Positions 20,630 through 29,654 of a DNA stretch of 29,654 nucleotides are shown one piece after another. The stretch comes from Mnemiopsis leidyi (taxonomy: Eukaryota; Ctenophora; Tentaculata; Lobata; Bolinopsidae), in the NCBI GenBank assembly GCA_000226015.1, contig JH153156.1:190416-220069 (forward strand), given 5' to 3'. Each line of letters begins with the position of its first letter. The stretch's first letter is position 1. The notes beneath the pieces are model-generated. The model was not told the origin of the DNA. It made no database searches and saw only the letters and a list, made by a program, of their open reading frames with translations. A program made the position numbers and the translations under genes.

Positions 20630-21672
20630 GTAAGTCGTTTTTGGAAAAGATTTGATAATTCAGATCGTTTTATCATTAGATCATGCCGATTTTCATGCTC
20701 TAAGAATAGGTATGAATAGTGCTGTGGTAATTGATCATTTGTATGACTTGGCTTGACGTATAAAAAGCAAAAAAGAATTGCATAGAACCGAATAATGGTA
20801 ATGGCAAGTTCTTATAATAAGTTGATCGTTTTATTTCGCTAGGTTCTTCCTGTCATGTGATAGCGAATGCAAGTGATACGCGATATCTGCCAATTTATTT
20901 CCCTGTAGTGGTGTAGTAGTGTTGATGATATTGTGTGGACTAGCTGTAGAGATTGTGCTACCTAATGAAGCTACCCCGACACTTTAAGTTATAAGTCGCG
21001 CTGAATAAGGAATAAAAAGCGTGGAGAATGGAGTGTGTCAATGATTCAACACTGTCTTACAGTTGTGCTATTTGATTACCAAACATCTACTGAAGTTGTA
21101 GATATAGTGTATACTGTATAGAGACTGTTTTTAATACGGATCACGTGTTACCATAGTTACTTGTATAATAACATGGCCTGATGACTGTGTTTTGTCTCTC
21201 AATCTATCTGCTTGTGTACTTTACTGAGCTACGGATATTCTTGTTATAGAACAATGAACATAGGTACGCTGTAGCTATTTATGTGGAATGCACTACACTA
21301 CACTGTTAGAATTTGAGGCGTGCTCTCCCTGAATTCTTAAAGTTTATTACAAAAAGTCTCCCATACCTGCAAACTTCCTGAAACTTACATTTCCGCTTAT
21401 AAAACAAGAATTGTAATGTTGTAAACATTCCATTATGTCATAACAGGATAAGGCAGTAGCTATAGCTAGGATCTGATATACCAGGAAAACTGAGAAATGT
21501 TGGAACAGGTTTTCTTAGATAGAGCCAATGTGTACTTAATAGTTAAAATTTACTAATATTAATAAATTCTTTCAGTCGGAGAGGTTTTTAGTTCAGTGTA
21601 TAGTTGTCGACTGTAGTAAACCACCTAGCTAGGTGAAGTCACAATGCCATATCTGATCAAGTGTTAATTCAG
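20630..21672 (+). other. Intron splitting the RLP/GEAQ motif
   Basis: About 1 kb of non-coding AT-rich sequence with no recognised element. Acceptor gtgttaattcag. Confidence 0.7.
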
Positions 21673-21874
21673 GGTGAAGCACAGAAGATAGACAAGCTAA
21701 TGGAAGCGTTCGCGGAGCGATACTGCGAGTGTAACCCCGGGGCTATTAGCGACACTCAGGACACGATCTACGTTTTGGCTTTCTCTGTTATCATCTTACA
21801 AACCGACCTTCACAATCCTCAGATAAAACTTCACAGAAAAATGGACTTGGAATCTTTTGTACAGAATAATCGGG
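21673..21874 (+). CDS. IQSEC: IQSEC exon: Sec7 catalytic core
   Basis: Encodes [20 protein letters not shown], then [32 protein letters not shown] and [16 protein letters not shown]. The Glu in GEAQKID (21676-21678) corresponds to the glutamic finger (ARNO E156), which displaces Mg2+ and phosphate during exchange. LHNP keeps the Asn that contacts the Arf. LNT of motif 2 is LQT here, a substitution I do not recall from other family members. Phase 0 in, phase 1 out before GTGAGT. Retained catalytic residues predict an active exchange factor. Confidence 0.97.
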
Positions 21875-23521
21875 GTGAGTTTGTTTGTTTGTTTAAGTAT
21901 TTATATTTGTAACCTTGAACACGTGGTGACAGAGTTTCAAAAGCAAAACAGTAGAAGTACTCAGTATGTTACTTGTATTGTTAGACCAAGTTTAAATAAA
22001 CAACACACACGTGCTGTACGTGTATCTCCTATAGCCTAACTACCCGTGTGTACAGTATCTTCGGAGAGTTAACCCAATTAAACAAACTGTTAATCCGACC
22101 TTCCTCCTTTGTACACTGCTGAGATCTTCTTAGACAGGCTCTGTACACTGATACAATGTAAACACTTTCTCTGTCTATTTTACAAAGTATAGTTAGTTAT
22201 GTAAGTATAAATTAACCTGCTCGCACGTGTGTAATGTGTTAAAACTGTTGTGATGTTTTAAAACTGTTATTATTGTTGGCAATAGGTTATTGTTTAACAT
22301 CGCATTTTACTCTTATAGCAGTTTAGCATAACGAATTACAAAATTTAAAAAATGTATATCTTGACAGATAATAAGACGACTTTGAAATTATGAAAATTCC
22401 ATTAAAGATCTTAACAACACCACAACACGTCTTTACAAATTATTTAATAATTTCTAAAAGTTCATAGTATGACGAAACATTTACGATATATTGTGTTTAT
22501 CAGAATAAATATTACTTCTGTTAGCAGTATCTACTATCTACTGTCCCCACTACATTTCCCGAGCATAAACACTAAAATGTACGTGTACTTGTACAATGTA
22601 CGTGTACTTGTATGTACCGGAAAAGGACCCTAACAGCTCTGTAGTCGTGTATATCTAGCCGATGTGCCGCAGCTATCATACCAGAATACTCCAACACTGT
22701 TCAGAACAACGAGAATAGGGGCCGGCTAATTCCACAGAGAAATTAATCTTATTAAGTTTCGATGTTGAGAAACATATTTACCGAGCGAACGATCGTTTTA
22801 AAGTTGGAAGTTCAACTACCGTCCGCTGTGTGAGCATCTTGCTGATTAGATAATGGGTCACGAGACAGCCGTACAGTTTTCAAATGTGAATTCGCTCGTT
22901 TAACAATCACATCGCGTGTGTAACAATCGGGGTGTTCTATAAGATTAAATTTGAATAGTCGATAGTCGATTCGATGTATATTTGTTTCAGAATTAATGTA
23001 CTCCTGTGCTTATATTATTGAGCTATGATATTACAGTCACAGTCATCCCCTTTAATTCTAAATAATGGATTTTAAAAGAAAATCTTTGATTTTATCATGC
23101 CCAGTAATCCTTCCTGAAATAGTTATTGCTATAGCATATAGGGCACCAGTAATAACGAAATGACAGATTTCTACAGCTTGGGGTAATGAACACCTCAAGC
23201 CAAATTCTATGAATATTACCTTGAATGGTGTCTTTTATGGAATGCGCGAAGTTTGTACCATATTTCAAATATCAAGTCACTGATCAATGAGTGAAACAGT
23301 AACTGAGCCGCGCGCACGTGTTTCATCCAGACACGTTGAATTTCTCGCGGGTGATTATTGGCTTGTTGTGGTATTTTCCAAATTCATCAATCCAATCACA
23401 GTTAAATTTAGTTTTATTGAACTTGCTTCTGGTTTAAGCCAGTTCAACTGAAGAAATTTACGCGCCCTTTTTCCAATCAACAGCCTACCCTCGTGAAGTC
23501 AAACTAATAATCAACTTCCAG
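21875..23521 (+). other. Intron; short 19-bp repeat
   Basis: Non-coding. ATGTACGTGTACTTGTA is duplicated at 22577 and 22596. Rich in CACGTG/ACGTGT words near 21990-22230. No exon with the required phase. Confidence 0.65.
22577..22612 (+). repeat. 19-bp period tandem duplication
   Basis: Two exact copies of ATGTACGTGTACTTGTA separated by CA. Confidence 0.85.
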
Positions 23522-23694
23522 GAATCGATAACGGAAACGACCTCGACCGATCCCTGCTTGAGGCGATCTACGAAGGCGTGAAAAAGGAGCCGATAATATC
23601 GGGAAGGGACCATCTCGACTTCCTGGAGTCTATAGATAAGAGTATCGTGGGAAAGAAACTAAGCTTGATGGACCCCTGGAGAATGCTCATGATG
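23522..23694 (+). CDS. IQSEC: IQSEC exon: Sec7 end and Sec7-PH linker
   Basis: Completes Gly, then IDNGNDLDRSLLEAIYEGVK and KEPI, matching (G)(V/I)D(D/N)G.D....L..IYE.(I/V)(R/K) at the Sec7 end. It continues with a linker containing SIVGKKLSLMDPWRMLMM. The VGKK element is shared with IQSECs (VGKKP), where it starts the PH domain region. Donor ATG/GTAACG, phase 0. Confidence 0.94.
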
Positions 23695-23842
23695 GTAACG
23701 AGGACTTCAACTTCAGAGCGTTCATTTTTTCGATTTAATACACCCTTGTGAAAATTTTGCCGGTAGAATTGAAGTTTTTGTGGTGTTATCTTTATCGCAC
23801 ATGTTTTATTTCATTAACCTTTCTTCATTGCACTTTTTTCAG
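23695..23842 (+). other. Short intron (148 bp)
   Basis: GTAACG donor and long pyrimidine tract before TTTTTTCAG. Nothing else seen. Confidence 0.85.
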
Positions 23843-23935
23843 TCCACGCAGCTGCAGGAAATCGTCAACAAGAACGAGAAAGCTCCATTTGATAAACATG
23901 TTCGACATGTGTTCCTTTTCAACGATCTACTTCTG
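23843..23935 (+). CDS. IQSEC: IQSEC exon: PH domain, first part
   Basis: Phase 0 both ends. Encodes STQLQEIVNKNEKAPFDKHV followed by RHVFLFNDLLL. HxRxxFLFNDLL is the hallmark beta-strand of the IQSEC PH domain, which binds anionic phosphoinositides and helps place the enzyme at membranes. The preceding part (LVCYCRLFEV in vertebrates) is poorly conserved here. Confidence 0.95.
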
Positions 23936-24069
23936 GTAACAATTTTACTCAATACTTTGAAATACAGTCAACATTCTGAAAATTCCACAGTTATCCTAAA
24001 CCGTGCTTGAACAATATTTAACTTTGTAGCAGGCTGTGTGTACTAGTTTACAAAACTATTTCCAACCAG

Positions 24070-24205
24070 GTAACAAAGCAGATGAGTACCCGAGGAAAAG
24101 CCACGACTAAGAACGCTAAAGAACGTGTAATAGCCACCTGTTCTTTCCAGTACAGACAGCACTTTACTGTCTACAGTTTTAAGGCTGAATCTTTCGCCAC
24201 ACAGC
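24070..24205 (+). CDS. IQSEC: IQSEC exon: PH domain, middle
   Basis: Begins VTK, directly continuing FLFNDLLL to give the family string LLLVTK. It then reads QMSTRGKATTKNAKERVIA, TCSFQYRQHFTVYSFKAESF and ATQ. The basic loop between strands (TRGKATTKNAKER) would be a likely phosphoinositide contact. One base (C) is left before GTAAGT. It joins AT at 24349 to give His, and the alignment length with the fly protein siz supports that acceptor. Confidence 0.92.
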
Positions 24206-24348
24206 GTAAGTATCATATACATAGTTTTATTCTTCTAGTCAGTGTTGTTATGTTAATATGTTGGTATGTTAATAAAACTCATCAGTGAACATTGTAAATC
24301 AAAATTGTCAGCTCATCAAGGTCCTATTATCCTACCAAATGTCCCCAG

Positions 24349-24551
24349 ATCACCCATTTGGTATCAGAATAGTGGACAGTTACGATGATAATAGCGTCCT
24401 ACTTGAACTGTCAGCGTACAATGAGGATGACAGAAGTGCCTTCCTTAATGAACTGGCGGAGGTGACCTGGGTTTACAGAGCTCTCGAGAATGATAGGATT
24501 GGAACTCTTGGAGTATCGGACAAAATAGGACAGAGTACATTGTCGCTTCAC
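24349..24551 (+). CDS. IQSEC: IQSEC exon: PH domain end and C-terminal helix
   Basis: The acceptor ccaaatgtccccag is chosen because it alone supplies the two bases that complete the codon from 24205; AG sites at 24311 and 24320 do not keep phase and would insert residues. It encodes HPFGIRIVDSYDDNSVLLEL, SAYNEDDRSAFLNELAEVTW and VYRALENDRIGTL, matching the family pattern YP.GI.L....... L.F.A....DR..F..DL.E.I.E....E..RI. The final helix follows, ending IGQSTLSLH before CAC/GTGAGT. Confidence 0.94.
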
Positions 24552-24708
24552 GTGAGTACCTATTTTACGTCTGGCTAGCATTATAATTTATAAACTGGGT
24601 GTTAGCAGTTCGGGACATAAAACATTGAACATGTCTCCGCCTACTGTTGAGATAACTGTGACTAAATTATGATTTATCAGAGAATCTTGAAGCGTTTAAT
24701 ATTTTCAG
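24552..24708 (+). other. Short intron (157 bp)
   Basis: Ends in tttaatattttcag. Nothing else seen. Confidence 0.8.
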
Positions 24709-24882
24709 AGTTTTAATTCTGACTCCGACGCTGGAAGACGGCACACCCATACCCTCGGTCGGCGCTTCTTTAAATCGAATATTTTTAAGTCCGGTCACAA
24801 AAGAGAGGCTCTCTCTCCCTCAAGCTCATTGTTTTACACACAAGGAATTGGCTCAGCAGACATTGTAGATAGCGAATCTTGA
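24709..24882 (+). CDS. IQSEC: IQSEC terminal coding exon and stop
   Basis: Open from phase 0 for 57 codons to TGA at 24880-24882. Encodes a polar then basic tail: SFNSDSDAGRRHTHTLGRRF, FKSNIFKSGHKREALSPSSS, LFYTQGIGSADIVDSES. No ATG lies in it and no homologous stretch is recognised, but splice site, phase and codon character agree. The last residues (DSES) are not a PDZ-binding end, unlike some vertebrate IQSEC isoforms. A proline-rich or long C-terminal extension is absent. Confidence 0.83.
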   Translation, partial: SFNSDSDAGRRHTHTLGRRFFKSNIFKSGHKREALSPSSSLFYTQGIGSADIVDSES

Positions 24883-25184
24883 CATTTGTTTTGTAGCGTA
24901 GGCTCTGGAAAATGGGAGGTATGTTTTCTGGAATTTCGTTTTTATTTCATGTTTTTAATTTGGTAGTTTCCTAATTTAGATACGGTTAGATAAGGCTCTC
25001 ATTAACGCAGAAAAAGTCTCCTTAATATTATGATTTGATATTTGAGGATGCCATTATGGGATTCGGAATTCAATTTTTTAAGGCGAGGAAATATTCCGCT
25101 ATTTGTGCGTTTTGTCGCGTGATAATTCTTCAAAGTTGTAAGATTTGACTTTGCGGGCTATCGATTCAGTGACAATTTTTTCTC

Positions 25185-25190
25185 ATTAAA
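25185..25190 (+). promoter_or_regulatory. Possible poly(A) signal ATTAAA for IQSEC
   Basis: First common poly(A) hexamer variant downstream of the stop, about 300 bp on, followed by a T-rich stretch. No cleavage site evidence. Confidence 0.3.
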
Positions 25191-26040
25191 CGTTTTTAGA
25201 TTTGGAGTAATATGATTTCTAGTTGATTTTATTACACTATTACCGATTTATTTTAAATCATTTGATGACAGCAGATAAGTTCAGCTCTGAACGATAGTTG
25301 TTTAAATTGATGCATTCTAAAGTTTTTATGTTTGATGTTTACAGATCAAATCAATTTGAAGTGATGAATGTGTATTATTTCAAAAAACGATAAAAGTAGA
25401 CTATTTAAAGGTATCATTTGTGCCGTTGCAAAACAATGACTTAACGTTGCCTAGCCCTGCTGCAGCAGCCTCCGAGGCGGTTCGGTCACACAGTGAGACA
25501 AACTAAAGCGGGTTCAGGGTTGGAACCCATCTTGTCTGACTTTGTCCGAGTCTGAAGCGAGATTAAAATGTCGGGAGGGTACGCGCTGCCGTACAAGAAC
25601 CCATCCCGTTGGTTATCAAGTATACTTACATATACGCAGTACCCGTGTCCCTTTGCGAATAGGCCTAGTGTGCCTAAATGAAGGTATCAATAATGATAAT
25701 TAATCAAGTTTTAATCAATTAGTAATTGATATTAATAATCAATTGAGTTCATAATAATCATTGAATTTGATTATCATTAAGTGTTTAAAACTAAAGCAGC
25801 TATATTATATTAACGGCATTTCTCGTTTCTTTAGCCATTCACGTTTCTCGACAGAGATTAGACATCTGTATTGATTCCATCACAAAATTAAACTATTTCA
25901 ACACTACAAATTAAATACATTTATTGAGCTAAAGATGACATAGTTTCGATTTCGAAGCATACACTACATATAATCCGCGTTTCACTGTCTAGCCCAACCA
26001 GACGTTGTCTAAATGTACTATCTGATAAGCACTAAGCAGG

Positions 26041-26253
26041 AATCAAGGACTGCTACCTGACAACTGGTGACCAGCTCACCTATACACTTTAACTTTACTA
26101 TCAGCCACCTTATATCACTTTAAAAGTGATATAAGTCGACTGATAGTAAAGTGTATAGGTTTACTACCAGCCAACTTATATCACTTTAAAAGTGATATAA
26201 ATCGACTGTTAGTAAAGTGTATAGGTGAGATTTTCAGGTAACAGTCCTTGATT
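26041..26253. mobile_element. Nested foldback element with two palindromes (MITE-like)
   Basis: The outer arms AATCAAGGACTGCTACCTGA (26041-26060) and TCAGGTAACAGTCCTTGATT (26234-26253) are inverse copies with one mismatch. CACCTATACACTTTA is matched by TAAAGTGTATAGGTG further in. Inside are two 66-bp direct repeats (26094-26159 and 26160-26225), each centred on a palindrome with arms TTATATCACTTT/AAAGTGATATAA. No coding capacity. A transcript would form a long hairpin. Confidence 0.8.
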
Positions 26254-26652
26254 TATGCTTCCTGAGACATTCTCACAGTCACATGACTTTTTTAATTTAA
26301 CTAGTGGAGGTAATCAATAGTAGCTTACTTCTATTTTAAATCTATCAGAAACATTTTGGAAACCCTGACCATAATGGGTTGGGCTGCGGCTCAAAAATGA
26401 TAAAGATAATATCAAACGTTACAGCATATATTGATTTCTCATTTGGGGATTTTTCGGTTTTATTTGTTGCGACCCTCACTAACTCCCACCTTTAAAGCTG
26501 TTCAACCATGGTACGTAATATTCGGGAGCATGATCTCATTATGTTTTTCAGTAACTGAATCTTACAGTTTAATCTAATCTAGTGTTTCTCATTAGTCCTT
26601 CTGGGCACAAACTTTTTAAAATGTATTTAATCAGGTATTGTACAGCGCGCCA

Positions 26653-26669
26653 CCCCCCCCCCCCCCCCC
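26653..26669 (+). repeat. C17 homopolymer
   Basis: Seventeen C in a row; length is likely unreliable and variable. Confidence 0.9.
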
Positions 26670-27726
26670 GACACATTTTATTCTCTCTATTCCTCTATTC
26701 GCTTCGAATTAGGGTCGGACAAAGTCAAATAAATCAGGTCATAGATGACCACGAATTGTACGTCCTCCGAGTACGTGTAAGTGTAACGTGAGTGTATCAT
26801 TCAATGTGGGAGGCATGCTTCTTCACATACTTTATTGCATTGAAATGTCGGTGCACTCTTACAAAGAGTTTAAGTTCTATCCAGGAGTGCTTTAATTACT
26901 GTGTGTGTGCTTATATAAGCTGTCAGCTGGCAAGCTACCTTGACTCAGATATAAATGGGTCCAGCCGGCTGCGTTTCTATAGATACGAAAGGACTTCTAC
27001 TTAAAAGTTTGACCAAGGATAAAGTGTTCGGCGGTCGCGCGCGCCGTACTTCACATGTTTAATTATGGTCTGTTTTTTGTTACATTTACATTAATTATAA
27101 TATTTATGAGTAATCTATTACCGTACCATCGCCTTAATTCTAAAAGATAAATTAACAAGGTCCGAGAAATTTTCTTTTGGATCGAAGTTAAGTTAAGCAA
27201 GACACGAATTTGAATGAACGAACATACATTTGCAACAAAACATGCAAAATCTCAATCTGCTATCAAATAACAAATTGTTGACATTACAGCTATACCAGCC
27301 CATCCCGATTACTGATTAATAAATAACCCTTACAATCTGCACTAATAAATTGTCAATCAATTGATCAATCAACTTCGCTTCCAATTTAGGTCACGAAATC
27401 TGTCTATTAGGTATTAAATGTATCTTCGCTGTAAGCATTTGAAATTCCACACATAAAATGTGTATAAAACATCAATTCAATTAATGAGAGTTTAGATAAT
27501 ACAATCTAAAATGTACACATCAACAACTATTTACACGTGTTTCATAAGAACATCAATAAAATCCATCTGTTACAACTTGCAATGAAACGTAGTCTCCAAT
27601 AAAACGACACACATATCTGGTACTTGTCAATGTTTGGCTCTTGGCTCTGGATGCATGACACTTACTATCGCTAGCAAGTGAGGCAGGATAAAAGAACTTG
27701 GGGGTATTTGGCTGTACCCGAAATAC

Positions 27727-28313
27727 TCACATAGCTTTATTTGGTGGGATGGTCGGAACAAGAGGCTTTGGATTTCGCCGTCGGTTGAACTTCATTTTTG
27801 AGAGGAACGACTTAGTCGCTGATCTGTCTCCGATAGCCGGGAGAGGGACACTTTGACTTACGAGCACTGTCTTTTGATCCTGATCACTGAGAATTTCCGC
27901 AGCAGCGGACGTGATGGGATCGCTGATGATCGTTTTGGAGAAGTCTATGGAGTGGTGTCTAGATCGGGGTCGGGGACTGCCCCTGCGGAGCGGCGGCGGG
28001 GTGGGTGTGAACCTCTTTCCGCTGTCCTCAGGATTACTGTTAACTTTCATCTGTATCAACTTTGCATTGTGGATCTTAGACATAAGATACGCTAGCTGGT
28101 CACTCTTGCTATCCAGATCAGATCGGAGCGATTTTATCAAAACGTCTTTTTTTTGTAAGCTCTCAGTCAGATCTGCTTTAGTCGATTTTAATTGAAACTG
28201 CAAAAGTTTGATTTTCGAGAGACGTTCGTCCCCGACAATTTCCAGCCGGCTGTTTTCTGAGTGAAGCTCTCTGACTTTGGAATTGTACTCCTCTTTCAGC
28301 TTGTTGATTTCAG
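27727..28313 (-). CDS. Coiled-coil protein exon, CCDC92-like (partial)
   Basis: The exon begins on the - strand at 28313 after acceptor gctatttcccag with two split bases, well upstream of the first TTG/ATG-like codon. It encodes EINKLKEEYNSKVRELHSEN, then KIKLLQFQLKSTKADLTESL and further heptads ending SKSDQLAYLMSKIHNAKL, so about 90 residues of coiled coil. A Pro/Arg/Ser-rich tail follows, with FTPTPPPLRRGSPRPRSRHH and PLPAIGDRS. SxxxAYLxSxxHxAK and PPIxxDRS-like elements recall CCDC92, a coiled-coil protein of unclear function; the resemblance is from memory and weak. It either stops at TGA (27729-27727, ending PPNKAM) or splices after 27731 at the strong donor GTGAGT. Convergent to IQSEC. 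Confidence 0.72.
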
Positions 28314-29654
28314 CTGGGAAATAGCAAGCAAATGTTATAATTAGCTTTATCTCATTCCACCAAGCATTACATCAATCGTACATGATACCTCGTGTTTGGT
28401 CCAGAATGTGGTACCATACACTTTCTAAATTAAATTTCCACGGAAATGTTGTACCGTACAATCCGTACTTTTGTAGCCACCCAGCTCACTGAGCAATGTG
28501 GTGGTCTGCATCACAAGCAGCCACTACACTGGACTTGACTTTTAAAAATGCTAGACATTGAAAAAGGTTGTAGAGCTATTTAAACACTGAACAAACCAGC
28601 GTGATCGCACGTGGAGGAAGAAGGAGCCGCGCTGTCACCCAGCATGTGCAGTTCGAACGTCAACTCTGAAAAAAGGATATGTTAAAAACGTGGCCGCGTT
28701 GTCAAGCTCATGTGATCCTCGTGAGTTTGTAACAGACTGAGCGTTGTTGACTAACGGGACTTGCTTGTTCGTCATGCATGTTACACTCACTTTCGTGACA
28801 AAGATAAAATCCTGTGGTTCGCACTTAGCACGGTTCTAATGAACAAGCCACAACGCTGAATCTTCCAGTTCTAGAAATAAAGCTGCTAAAATGTAAGGTG
28901 GGTGCTTATCTACTTCCATGATTATACGACAGAAGCTGCTGCGTATATTTAGCGAATCTATACACCGAGTATGGACCTTGAAAGAAAGCTAGATCAGTAC
29001 ACAGCACACTTTCAAGTTTAGTCCACACAGGTACAAAAATATCAGTAAGGATTCATTACACAATGAAAGTTATTTGATTTCACCTAGAAATAAATATCCA
29101 TAATGTAACCCAGAACTGAATCTTAATTGATAAAAGAAATAAGTTAAACTAATGCAGTTTAAGATGTTTTTCTAAAAGCACAAGTTATATGATACATAGA
29201 AATAAATAGTCTAAACTCTATAACGGGGCCCAACCGGCGCCCTACCGGCATCGGGATTCGCTTGAAGTACCCTTTAACATCATGGGTGCAGATTATCATT
29301 TGAGATAAACTTTTTAGTTACCGAGAAATTTTCTTTAGTTTGCTTTAGAGGCGAAACTTTACTATGAGCCCCCCAGTCATTGTTTTACATTTTACTTTTT
29401 GGGGGCGGAGCTCCAGAAAATTTTGTTTAATTTGTTGAAATTAAGGAAAAATTGAGCTTTGCTGTTTCGTTCTGGGGGCGAAGCCCCCTAAAATTTTAGG
29501 AAAATCAGGATTAAACAGTCTCAGATAATGAATCTGGCAATAAAGGAAAGGATTTACTTCGTTATTTTGTTCTTCAGGAGAAGCCCCGGATATTTTGGAA
29601 ATGGAAACTGCAGGCTGCAATTATGTAACGGATTAATTTAAGTCTATGATAATT
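28314..29654. other. Upstream intron/flank of the - strand gene
   Basis: The next upstream exon is not confidently found. On the - strand AAA/GTGAGT at 28792 is a donor-like site in the right phase for a very short exon, but no clear open segment precedes it. The right end carries the GC-rich stem-loop repeats at 29397-29600. Confidence 0.5.
29397..29600. repeat. Three degenerate GGGGGCGAAGCCCCC-type repeats
   Basis: Related blocks occur near 29397 (TTTTGGGGGCGGAGCTCC), 29471 (TCTGGGGGCGAAGCCCCC) and 29571 (TTCAGGAGAAGCCCCGG), each followed by an AAATTTT- or ATATTTT-like stretch. The central copy 29474-29488 is a perfect stem with a GCGAAGC core, a sequence known to form a very stable DNA mini-hairpin. 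Confidence 0.7.

Larger units (their letters stand above)
2353..24882 (+). other. IQSEC: IQSEC/BRAG-family Arf-GEF gene (multi-exon, 5' end uncertain)
   Basis: Gene-level entry. IQSEC proteins catalyse GDP/GTP exchange on Arf GTPases, mainly Arf6, at the plasma membrane and at synapses or cell contacts; calmodulin binds the IQ motif (family knowledge). The sequence shows in order a coiled-coil-like N-terminus, an IQ motif, a Ser/acidic linker, Sec7, PH and a basic/Ser-rich tail. Sixteen exons total about 2.55 kb, roughly 850 residues, similar in size to short family members. Junction phases agree at every step except between 11105 and 15803, where at least one exon is missing from this model. 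The combination of IQ, Sec7 and PH, and the extra residue in the Sec7 segment [15 protein letters not shown] relative to cytohesins, separate it from cytohesins, which lack an IQ motif. The 5' end may lie left of the window or at 3827. Confidence 0.93.
24883..27726. other. Intergenic region, including IQSEC 3' UTR
   Basis: After the stop, ATTAAA at 25185-25190 is a possible poly(A) signal and AATAAA near 26728 a far one. The region includes a GC-rich island (25440-25620), an AT-rich stretch full of TAATCAA/TTGATTA inverted words (25684-25790), the foldback element 26041-26253 and a C17 run. No gene with family resemblance is seen; the open frames at 26582-27004 cross the C run. Confidence 0.55.

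Noticed and set aside
27853..28195. + strand frames opposite the coiled-coil exon
   Set aside because: The - strand frame has heptads, a splice acceptor and family-like motifs; the + strand frames have none.

Overview
The window is nuclear DNA of an animal. One long gene on the + strand is split by many GT-AG introns, and the start of a second, convergent gene lies on the - strand at the right end. There is no bacterial or phage gene organisation. The long gene is an IQSEC/BRAG-family Arf guanine-nucleotide exchange factor, recognised by an IQ motif, a Sec7 domain and a PH domain in family order. The sequence diverges clearly from the vertebrate and insect members I can recall. With the AT-rich, repeat-filled introns this suggests a non-vertebrate, possibly early-branching, marine animal. 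That placement is inference, not a measurement.

Layout. 1-2352: no supported gene, but a recurring TTGAGGRTAA-like motif. 2353-2471: coiled-coil-like exon ending at a GC donor. 3827-3876: candidate alternative first exon in the same end phase. 6651-7158: IQ-motif exon. 8594-8728, 9086-9115 (30-nt microexon) and 10965-11105: linker exons, all phase 0. 11106-15802: repeat-rich intron(s) with a tRNA-like foldback element and a 219-N assembly gap; at least one linker exon is unresolved here. 15803-15986, 16274-16391 and 18129-18201: exons leading into Sec7. 19406-21874: Sec7 core, with the glutamic finger in a GEAQKID motif. 23522-24551: end of Sec7 and PH domain. 24709-24882: last coding exon with the stop. 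24883-27726: intergenic, with a double-palindrome MITE-like element. 28313-27727 on the - strand: exon of a coiled-coil protein with weak CCDC92-like resemblance. 28314-29654: its upstream intron or flank, with GC-rich stem-loops.

Most exons joined here were checked by phase. Every junction from 15803 to 24882 is in frame, and so is the run 6651-11105. The one break in phase is between 11105 and 15803. The most unusual structure is a 15-bp tandem array at 16391-16470, in which each unit carries a 5' splice-site-like CAG/GTAAAT. Its unit is identical over 15 bases to the exon/intron junction of the preceding exon.
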